Below, piece by piece: positions 1-4,887 of a stretch of DNA of 5,316 nucleotides. Position 1 is the stretch's first letter, and every line of letters begins with the position of its first letter. Below the pieces are notes generated by a model, which saw only the letters and a program-made list of their open reading frames with translations, was not told the origin of the DNA and did not search any database. Source of the DNA: Chloroflexota bacterium. Lineage in GTDB: Bacteria > Chloroflexota > Limnocylindria > Limnocylindrales > CSP1-4. The stretch covers positions 1 through 5,316 of the forward strand of contig JANYAA010000013.1 in the NCBI GenBank assembly GCA_025355255.1, written 5' to 3'. Position numbers and translations under genes: made by a program.

Positions 1-89
1 CGCGAACCTGGCTCCACCCCGCTTGGCGAGCGGATCCGCGCGCTGCTCCTGGACACTGAGCCCAAGATTGACCATTCCGGCGAGGCCGA
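1..89 (+). repeat. Left-edge arm of the 89-bp inverted repeat (tmk fragment)
   Basis: An exact reverse-complement copy of 648-736, so the plus strand reads REPGSTPLGERIR through DHSGEA in frame from base 1. The match starts at the first base of the window and may continue to its left. Identity breaks at base 90. With no divergence at all, the copy is either an assembly or library artefact at a contig end or a very recent inverted duplication. Confidence 0.95.
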
Positions 90-162
90 GACGCTGCTCG
101 CCGCAGCCCGTGCCGCGCTGGACGGCTCGGGCCGATCTGCGTCCATCGCCGAGGCCGGCTGA
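1..162 (+). pseudogene. Truncated plus-strand tmk-like frame ending in an unrelated tail
   Basis: Read in the first plus frame, the repeated tmk piece stays open past the end of identity and continues as ETLLAAARAALDGSG, then RSASIAEAG, to a TGA at 160-162. The P-loop is not present in the window, and the DRY and LID motifs are absent, so what is visible cannot be a working kinase. Just after the break the frame still resembles Tmk weakly (EAETLL-AAARAA against EADALLFAAARAQ, one residue shorter). The tail could be the true end of an unrelated plus-strand gene joined to tmk sequence by a chimera. Low certainty that this exists in a genome. Confidence 0.35.
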
Positions 163-199
163 CCTCTGGTTCGTGGGGCTCGCCAAACTCAGGGCTGGG
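163..199. other. Short spacer after tmk, nothing recognised
   Basis: The 37 bases between the end of the plus-strand frame and the tmk stop contain no convincing hairpin with a U-tract, promoter or small gene. If bases 1-89 are artefactual, the true downstream neighbour of tmk is not represented here. Confidence 0.4.
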
Positions 200-871
200 T
201 CAAACGCCCGCGGTTAGCTGCGGCCAGCGATCGGCCAGCCGGCCTAGCGCCAACACGGCCTCGGCCAAAACCGCATCGGGCGCCGCGGCGGCGTCCACCA
301 CCACGTAGCGACCCGGTTCAGCGGCAGCAAAGCCCAGAAACGTCGCCCGCACCCGCTCGTGGTACGCCACGTCCTGGTACGCCTCAAAGCGCGTGACCTC
401 GTCGGACTTGCGCCCGAGCCCAACGTCGACAGGCAGGTCCAGCAGGATCGTCAGGTCCGGCAGCAGCCCGCCCGTCGCAAAGTGCTGCACGGCACGCAGC
501 TCGTCCATCGGCACGCCGGAGCCGCCCCCTTGGTACGCCAACGAGGAGTCCGCGTACCGGTCACAGAGCACCATGGAGCCACGCGACAGCGCCGGGCGGA
601 TCACCTCGGCCACGTGCTGGGCACGGGCGGCGGCAAACAGCAGCGCATCGGCCTCGCCGGAATGGTCAATCTTGGGCTCAGTGTCCAGGAGCAGCGCGCG
701 GATCCGCTCGCCAAGCGGGGTGGAGCCAGGTTCGCGCGTCGTCACCACGTCAAAACCACGCCCGCGCAGCACCGAAGCCAGACGAGGCAGCAGGCTGGAC
801 TTCCCCGAGCCATCGGGGCCCTCAAGCGTGATGAACGGCCCGCGCGCGCCGGCCGGAGTTGCAGGACTCAC
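200..871 (-). CDS. tmk: Thymidylate kinase (dTMP kinase)
   Basis: Phosphorylates dTMP to dTDP with ATP in the cytoplasm, an essential step to dTTP. From the GTG at 871 the protein is 223 residues, close to the usual 205-220. Seen: FITLEGPDGSGKSS (13-26) with the P-loop; TTREPGSTPLGERIR (44-58) with the REPG motif; GEADALLFAAARAQH (72-86); LCDRYADSSLAYQG (102-115) with the DRY motif; and a LID-like GRKSDEVTRFE with basic residues. The P-loop lacks the catalytic Arg of the yeast type, so this fits the E. coli-like class. Start choice is open: an ATG at 937 has a GAGG four bases upstream but adds 22 unconserved residues and overlaps the upstream gene by 37 bases. The GTG fits the family length but has no clear ribosome site. 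Residues 46-75 are encoded by the segment repeated in inverted orientation at the left edge of the window. Confidence 0.93.
   Translation of the reverse strand: MSPATPAGARGPFITLEGPDGSGKSSLLPRLASVLRGRGFDVVTTREPGSTPLGERIRALLLDTEPKIDHSGEADALLFAAARAQHVAEVIRPALSRGSMVLCDRYADSSLAYQGGGSGVPMDELRAVQHFATGGLLPDLTILLDLPVDVGLGRKSDEVTRFEAYQDVAYHERVRATFLGFAAAEPGRYVVVDAAAAPDAVLAEAVLALGRLADRWPQLTAGV
648..736 (-). repeat. Internal tmk arm of an exact 89-bp inverted repeat
   Basis: The reverse complement of this stretch equals bases 1-89 with no mismatch (base n pairs with base 737-n). It encodes Tmk residues from REPG through the GEAD motif. Because it lies in a conserved part of a complete gene, this arm is taken as the original copy. 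Confidence 0.95.
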
Positions 872-900
872 GCGGCGAGTGTAGGTGACGGAGAACCGCC

Positions 901-1254
901 TCAGTACTGCGGGACGTGCGCCAGCTTCGCGCGCCATAGCGCCTCAAGCGAAGCGAGGTCCGCGTTGACCTCCGCCAGGCTCATCTCGGGTCGCAAATCG
1001 ATGACGTCCAGCACCACGAGCTCAATGGCCCCCATGCCGTGGATCCGCGCGTCAGCGGCCATCCGGGGATCCAGCACGGACGCAGAGCGGCTCATTCGGG
1101 CGAATTCGATCTTGTTGCGGACGCTGGCGAGCTCTCGCGACGAGCCGATGAGGACTTTGCCGGTGGCTTGGTTGCGCAGCAGGTAGACGCCCGCCTCGGT
1201 GATCCGCAGGCGGTAGACCTCGCCCCGTTCGCCGGGCCGGTCGCGCTCGCTCAT
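901..1254 (-). CDS. Small GIY-YIG-like domain protein, probably degenerate
   Basis: 117 residues. A short charged N-terminus (MSERDRPGERGEVYRLRI) leads into GVYLLRNQATGKVLIGSS at 22-39. This is the GIY...YIG signature in the form GVY (22-24) and LIG (35-37) with an 'xNxxTGKVxIGSS' centre. The rest (NKIEFAR, ALEALWRAKL) matches, from memory, a family of short stand-alone GIY-YIG proteins of unknown role. The second catalytic Tyr is Leu here, so nuclease activity is doubtful; a binding role or altered chemistry is possible. The start at 1254 is chosen because of its ATGA overlap with the membrane-protein gene and because the domain begins soon after. An ATG at 1383 would add 43 residues that overlap that gene in another frame. 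It stops 29 bases before the GTG proposed for tmk. The function is not known; the family call is from motif reading. Confidence 0.75.
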   Translation of the reverse strand: MSERDRPGERGEVYRLRITEAGVYLLRNQATGKVLIGSSRELASVRNKIEFARMSRSASVLDPRMAADARIHGMGAIELVVLDVIDLRPEMSLAEVNADLASLEALWRAKLAHVPQY

Positions 1255-1424
1255 GCCCGTGCAGCCGCTGATCGCCCGGAGCGCCACCAGATCAGCGCCA
1301 GACCGCCGGCAAAGCCCGAAGCGATCAGCACCGGCAGGAACGCCAGCCAAGCGCCAGCGCGGACCACCAGCAGGAGATACCACCCGAGGAAGCCGATCAG
1401 GAATGACCGCAGTTGGTCGCGCAT
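1251..1424 (-). CDS. Small two-helix membrane protein, unknown function
   Basis: A 57-residue open frame with ATG at 1424. The sequence starts MRDQLRSFLIGFLGWYLLLV, then a short VRAGA turn, a second long hydrophobic segment (about 27-47, ending LALIWW), and a basic tail RSGRSAAARA. The prediction is two transmembrane helices joined by a tight turn, with Arg at both ends suggesting both termini are cytoplasmic. Support for it being a real gene: an ATGA overlap with the next gene (stop TGA 1251-1253, next ATG 1252-1254), a hydrophobic composition unlike a random frame, and a fit in the gap between two other genes on the same strand. The ribosome site is weak. I do not recognise a family. It could be a membrane partner of the GIY-YIG-like protein it overlaps or a hydrogenase accessory; neither is shown. 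Confidence 0.68.
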   Translation of the reverse strand: MRDQLRSFLIGFLGWYLLLVVRAGAWLAFLPVLIASGFAGGLALIWWRSGRSAAARA

Positions 1425-1469
1425 GGCGTGGAGCGTACCGGCGGCGGCGATGCCGTCAAGCGCAGGCCG

Positions 1470-1973
1470 TCAGCCCGCGGCGCCATCCTCGCGCTGCCAC
1501 TCGGCGAGGTAGCGCAGCAGCTCCTGGATCAGCCCGGGGAGTGCGGCGGCAACCGGTGGCGTCAGCTCCAGCCCCAGCCCGATGAACTTGGGCTCAAGGC
1601 CAATGACGCGAACCCGGCGCGGCCACTGCTCCATGACGTAGAGCGCGCCGAGCAACTCGCCCGCGCCCAAATCGTGGACGCTCATCACGACGTCCTTGCG
1701 GATGACGTCGAGACCGTCAAGGTCGATGAGCTCGCCCGGTTCGCGGTTGTTGTTGATGACATCGACAACCAGCAGCCCGTCGAGGCCCGTAAGGTAGGGC
1801 ATCAGGCCCAGGCCAACCGTGCCGCCGTCGATCAGCTCCACGGTGTCGGGCGCGGGCAGCCTCCCCATGAGCGTGGGGTCATCGCGGAACCTCTCGATGA
1901 CGAGGGCGCCGAGGGCCTCGTCCTGCTCAATCCGGTTGCCAAGACCGAGGATGCCGTAGCGACGGTGAGTCAC
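1470..1973 (-). CDS. hyaD: Hydrogenase maturation endopeptidase (HyaD/HybD/HupD family)
   Basis: Nickel-dependent protease of family M52, which clips the C-terminal tail of the large subunit after the Ni-Fe centre is complete. The likely substrate is the adjacent HyaB, whose tail follows His553. The 167 residues match the family size. Seen: ILGLGNRIEQDEALG at 8-22 with Glu19; LIDGGTVGLGLMPYL at 47-61; VVDVINNN with Asp71; SVHDLGAGELL with His100. Glu19, Asp71 and His100 correspond to the three nickel-sensing residues of HybD. The usual DA after the central Asp is DV here, followed by an odd Asn triplet. The gene starts at GTG with a good GGAGG site and follows the hypA-like gene by 58 bases. 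Its TGA stop lies 45 bases, in the same frame, before the ATG of the next small gene. The family is secure. The gene letter varies by naming scheme (hyaD or hupD). Confidence 0.94.
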   Translation of the reverse strand: MTHRRYGILGLGNRIEQDEALGALVIERFRDDPTLMGRLPAPDTVELIDGGTVGLGLMPYLTGLDGLLVVDVINNNREPGELIDLDGLDVIRKDVVMSVHDLGAGELLGALYVMEQWPRRVRVIGLEPKFIGLGLELTPPVAAALPGLIQELLRYLAEWQREDGAAG

Positions 1974-1982
1974 GCGGGGACG

Positions 1983-1987
1983 CCTCC
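1983..1987 (-). promoter_or_regulatory. Ribosome binding site for the maturation protease
   Basis: The minus strand reads GGAGG 9 bases before a GTG at 1973. This supports the GTG as the true start of the protease gene, independent of the 58-base gap from the hypA-like gene. No clear -35/-10 pair is visible in that gap. Confidence 0.75.
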
Positions 1988-2031
1988 AGATGCGCGGTGA
2001 GCCTACGCCAAACCGTTGATCCGCCCTAGGG

Positions 2032-2382
2032 CTACGCCCAGCGCATCACGGCTTCGATCTGGTGGCCGCCCTTGTCGGGCAGCGGCCAGCCGCACTCGGC
2101 GCAGAAGGGGTGTTCAGGGTTGACCTCGTTGGGCACCTCGCACATGAGGCACACCACCGGGTCTGAGATGACGGTGATCTCCACCTCCCCAAGGCCCCGG
2201 GCGAGCAGAGCCAACTCGGCGTGCATGCGCGCGGCTTCCGGGGAGATGTGGATGGGATCGTGGACGGTGATCTCGAAGGAAACAGGACGAGCCCCGGACG
2301 TGCCGGGGCCCGTTGATCCCTCCGGTCCACCGGCCGCCAGCGCCTCAGCGACGGCGGCGGCCAGCAGGCCGGCTTCATGCAT
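2032..2382 (-). CDS. hypA: HypA-like hydrogenase nickel-insertion chaperone
   Basis: HypA/HybF proteins bring nickel to the large-subunit precursor, usually together with the GTPase HypB. The 116 residues begin MHE, with His2 as the family's nickel ligand. A zinc-ribbon of two CxxC pairs, CLMC at 78-81 and CAEC at 94-97, is separated by the canonical 12 residues. Between the helix at 4-17 and the first strand is a Gly/Pro/Ser-rich stretch (18-33) where common HypA proteins have a charged segment. The following region is rich in His (41, 45, 54). The C-terminus (HQIEAVMRWA) also differs from the usual sequence. This is therefore a divergent member; the role rests on MHE, the zinc-ribbon and its position. 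It starts in a TGATG overlap with hyaC. Its place between hyaC and the protease suggests a chaperone dedicated to this enzyme; no hypB is present in the window. Confidence 0.88.
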   Translation of the reverse strand: MHEAGLLAAAVAEALAAGGPEGSTGPGTSGARPVSFEITVHDPIHISPEAARMHAELALLARGLGEVEITVISDPVVCLMCEVPNEVNPEHPFCAECGWPLPDKGGHQIEAVMRWA

Positions 2383-3170
2383 CAGTCATCAACCTCGTGC
2401 TCGCGGGCCGTCTCCTCAGGAGCCTCACCGACAAGGCCAAGCGCCTCGACGGTCTGCCCAATCTTGATGTTCTTGTAGCCGCTGAACATTGACGACAACA
2501 CGCCGTTGCGCTCCTCGATATCCACGAGCACCGCGCTGTAGACGTGGTGGATGGCGAAGGCGAGGAACAGGAAGGTCAGGATGTTGTGGAGCAGGCGAAC
2601 CGTCTGGATCCCCCCGGGGACCGCGCTTCCCCACCCAAACAACAGGTGGATGGGTCCTGCCTGCATGATCCAGCCAAACAGCAGCAGCCCGGTCAGCACC
2701 TGTGCAAACAGGCCAATCGAGACCACCGTATAGGCAAGACCAGCGAGGTGGTTGTGACCCGTGTACGGCACCGGGTGTCGGCGCCGGAATGTGTAGTACT
2801 TGGCCATCTGGCCCAGCCAGTAGAACTGCTCCCGACGATGCGGAATGATCTGGCGCCAACTGGCAAAGCTGTTGCCCACGAAGCCCCAGTAGAACCGAAA
2901 CGCCACGGACAGGCTGAAGACGATGGCGAAGATCTCGTGCCAGAAGCGGACGCTCGCCATCACCGATGACGCATCGACCGGCTTGGACGGGACCAGATAC
3001 GGCGCGTGGATGTAGAGGCCCGTGGCCCCGAGGACCACGATCGAGGTGACGATGAGCCAGTGGGTGGCCCGGACCGGGACCTCCCACACATAGATCGGCA
3101 TCGAGCCAATCGACTCGCCCGTCACCTCGCTCGGCGGGTTCAGGTCAACGTGGTGCGGGATGGCAGCCAT
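2382..3170 (-). CDS. hyaC: Hydrogenase cytochrome b subunit (diheme membrane anchor)
   Basis: Integral-membrane b-type cytochrome that takes electrons from the small subunit and passes them to quinone. It has 262 residues, near the usual size. Four hydrophobic segments are visible: about 38-56 after RATHW, 77-99 starting at RFWHEIF, 143-165, and 190-216 containing VRLLHN and AIHHVYSAVL. Candidate heme ligands are His37, His78, His195 and His208/209, matching the HyaC/HupC pattern of His on several helices. The start at 3170 was chosen because it forms a TGATG overlap with the hyaB stop. An upstream ATG at 3239 would add 23 Arg/Gly-rich residues that lie wholly inside hyaB in another frame. 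The C-terminus is acidic (EETAREHEVDD), and its stop overlaps the hypA start by one base. The context (small subunit, large subunit, cytochrome b) is standard for respiratory uptake hydrogenases. Confidence 0.95.
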   Translation of the reverse strand: MAAIPHHVDLNPPSEVTGESIGSMPIYVWEVPVRATHWLIVTSIVVLGATGLYIHAPYLVPSKPVDASSVMASVRFWHEIFAIVFSLSVAFRFYWGFVGNSFASWRQIIPHRREQFYWLGQMAKYYTFRRRHPVPYTGHNHLAGLAYTVVSIGLFAQVLTGLLLFGWIMQAGPIHLLFGWGSAVPGGIQTVRLLHNILTFLFLAFAIHHVYSAVLVDIEERNGVLSSMFSGYKNIKIGQTVEALGLVGEAPEETAREHEVDD

Positions 3171-4876
3171 CACCGCACCTCGACGCGCACCCGCTCCTTG
3201 CCCGTGGCGTCCACAACGTGGACCGCGCAGGCGAGGCACGGGTCAAACGAGTGGATGGTCCGCAGCAGCTCAAGCGGCCGGTCCGGGTCCGCAACCGGGG
3301 TGCCCTCAAGGGACGCCTCGTACGGGCCGGGCACGCCGTCAGCGTCTCGCGGGCCTGCGTTCCAGGTGGACGGGACGACCGCCTGGTAGTTCTCGATCTT
3401 CTTGTTCTTGATCTTGATCCAGTGGCCAAGCGCGCCGCGCGGTGCCTCATGGAAGCCCCAGCCCTCGGCCTCATCGGGCCAGGTGGACGGATCCCACTTG
3501 CTGCCGTCGTGAATGCGCAGGTCGCCGGACTCGATGTTGGTGGACAGCGCCTTGAGCCACTCGTCCATCTTGTCGAGCATGTAGACCGTCTCGAGCGCCC
3601 GGGCCGCAACACGGCCAAGGGTTGAGAACAGCGCGCCGGCGTCAAGCTTGAGCTCGGTCAGCGCGCCGTTGACGATCTCCTGGACCCGGGCGTTGCCGGA
3701 CGCGTACGCGACCAGCATCCGGGCGAGCGGCCCAACCTCCATAGGCTTGCCGTCATAGCGAGGCGACTTGAGCCAGGAGTACTGGGAGTCCGTGTTGAGC
3801 GCGTCGTACGGCGGCGTCGGACCGGTGTACTTCGGGTTTGTCTGGCCGTCCCACGGGTGGAGTGCCTGGTTCGCACCCTCGTACGTGTAGTACGAGTGCG
3901 CGATCGCCTCGGTGATCTTCTTCTGGTCAAGCTTGACCACGTTGGACAGGTCGCCGCCGACGATGATGCCGCGGTTGAACGCGAACTTCGACTCGTCAGT
4001 CCGGTTGCCGGACTGCATGGCGCCGTAGGTCAGGTAGTTCTTGTGGCCGGCGCCGATCTTCCACCACTCCGGGTAGAAGGACGCAACCGCCTTGACGTCC
4101 GGGACATAGACCTGCTCCACGAAGTCGCGCATCTGCTTGATGCGCTCAGCGATAAACCCAATCCGCTCCCAGTTGATGACGTTGGGCGAGTTGGGGTCAA
4201 CCGCCGAGGCCATGCCGCCCACCAGATACGTCTGGAGGTGCGGGTTCTTGCCGCCAAGCACGGCGTGGATCTTGATGACCTCACGCTGCCACTCAAGCGC
4301 CTCAAGGTAGTGCGCGACGGCCATGAGGTCCGCCTCGGGCGGCAGCGCGTAGGCCGGGTGGCCCCAGTAGCCGCTTGCCATCAGGCTCAGCTGGCCGGAG
4401 TCCACCAGCTTCTTCACGCGCGCCTGAACGCCCTTGAAGTACTCCGTGGAGCTCTTGGGCCAGGGCGAGATGGACTGCGCGAGCTTGCTCGTGGCCTCCG
4501 GGTCCGCTTTGAGGGCGCCGGTGACGTCCACCCAGTCCAGCGCGTGCAGGTGGTAGAAGTGGATGACGTGGTCCTGGATGTACTGGGCGCCGGCGATCAG
4601 GTCCCGGATCAGCGCCGCGTTGGGCGGGATCTCGATGCCCAGGGCGTCCTCGACGGCGTACACAGAGGTGTGCGCGTGGACGCTGGTGCAGACGCCGCAG
4701 ATCCGCTGGGTCCAGATCCACGCTTCGCGCGGGTCCTTGCCCTTCAGGATCAGCTCGATGCCCCGGAACATGGTGCCCGAGGAGTAGGCCTTGGTGACCT
4801 TGCCACCATCGACCTTGGCTTCAATTCGGAGGTGTCCCTCGATCCTCGTGACAGGATCAATGACGATTTCGGCCAT
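3170..4876 (-). CDS. hyaB: [NiFe]-hydrogenase large (catalytic) subunit, group 1 membrane-bound type
   Basis: Catalytic subunit that oxidises H2 at a Ni-Fe(CN)2CO centre. The 568 residues are close to the length of Escherichia coli HyaB and look full length. Seen: RIEGH at 11-15, including the conserved Glu13; RICGVCTSVH at 58-67 with ligand cysteines 60 and 63; DPCLACAVH at 545-553 with cysteines 547 and 550 and His553. GPRD at 508-511 holds the conserved active-site Arg510. After His553 comes a 15-residue tail, VVDATGKERVRVEVR, the expected peptide removed by the maturation protease after nickel insertion. Long blocks (FYHLHALDWVDV, YLEALEWQ, HPWDG, APRGALGHWI, STWNAGPRD) align from memory with E. 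coli HyaB over the whole length. The ATG has an AGGAG site and follows the small subunit by 9 bases. The stop TGA shares its A with the ATG of hyaC. No missing ligand or frameshift was seen. Confidence 0.98.
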   Translation of the reverse strand: MAEIVIDPVTRIEGHLRIEAKVDGGKVTKAYSSGTMFRGIELILKGKDPREAWIWTQRICGVCTSVHAHTSVYAVEDALGIEIPPNAALIRDLIAGAQYIQDHVIHFYHLHALDWVDVTGALKADPEATSKLAQSISPWPKSSTEYFKGVQARVKKLVDSGQLSLMASGYWGHPAYALPPEADLMAVAHYLEALEWQREVIKIHAVLGGKNPHLQTYLVGGMASAVDPNSPNVINWERIGFIAERIKQMRDFVEQVYVPDVKAVASFYPEWWKIGAGHKNYLTYGAMQSGNRTDESKFAFNRGIIVGGDLSNVVKLDQKKITEAIAHSYYTYEGANQALHPWDGQTNPKYTGPTPPYDALNTDSQYSWLKSPRYDGKPMEVGPLARMLVAYASGNARVQEIVNGALTELKLDAGALFSTLGRVAARALETVYMLDKMDEWLKALSTNIESGDLRIHDGSKWDPSTWPDEAEGWGFHEAPRGALGHWIKIKNKKIENYQAVVPSTWNAGPRDADGVPGPYEASLEGTPVADPDRPLELLRTIHSFDPCLACAVHVVDATGKERVRVEVR

Positions 4877-4882
4877 CGTCCG

Positions 4883-4887
4883 CTCCT
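4883..4887 (-). promoter_or_regulatory. Ribosome binding site for hyaB
   Basis: On the minus strand AGGAG lies 6 bases before the ATG at 4876. It overlaps the TAG stop of the small subunit (TAGGAG). The site fixes the large-subunit start and suggests tightly coupled translation of the two subunits, which are needed in equal amounts. Confidence 0.8.

Noticed and set aside
153..244. Nine-base inverted repeat GGCCGGCTG / CAGCCGGCC around the tmk end
   Set aside because: The arms are 74 bases apart and one lies within tmk. Such matches are expected by chance in GC-rich DNA.
359..1186. Long plus-strand open frame of 275 codons
   Set aside because: It lies antisense over tmk and the GIY-YIG-like gene; its Arg/Ala/Gln-rich sequence shows no domain and is explained by the GC-rich third-position pattern.
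1255..1383. Extended start for the GIY-YIG-like protein at 1383
   Set aside because: The added 43 residues resemble no domain and overlap the small membrane-protein gene in another frame; the ATG at 1254 has an ATGA overlap.
1413..2000. Plus-strand open frame of 195 codons
   Set aside because: It is antisense to the protease, which has intact catalytic motifs and a good ribosome site. The plus frame shows no motif.
2023..2032. Ten-base palindrome GCCCTAGGGC at the end of the hypA-like gene
   Set aside because: It is perfect, but too short and without a loop or U-run to be a terminator. A single copy gives no ground to call it an operator.
3171..3239. Extended start for cytochrome b at 3239
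   Set aside because: The extra 23 residues are Arg/Gly-rich and overlap the conserved hyaB end. The ATG at 3170 overlaps the hyaB stop in the normal operon manner.
3145..3645. Minus-strand frame of 166 codons
   Set aside because: It overlaps the conserved 3' end of hyaB in another frame and has an Arg/Thr/Pro-rich shadow composition.
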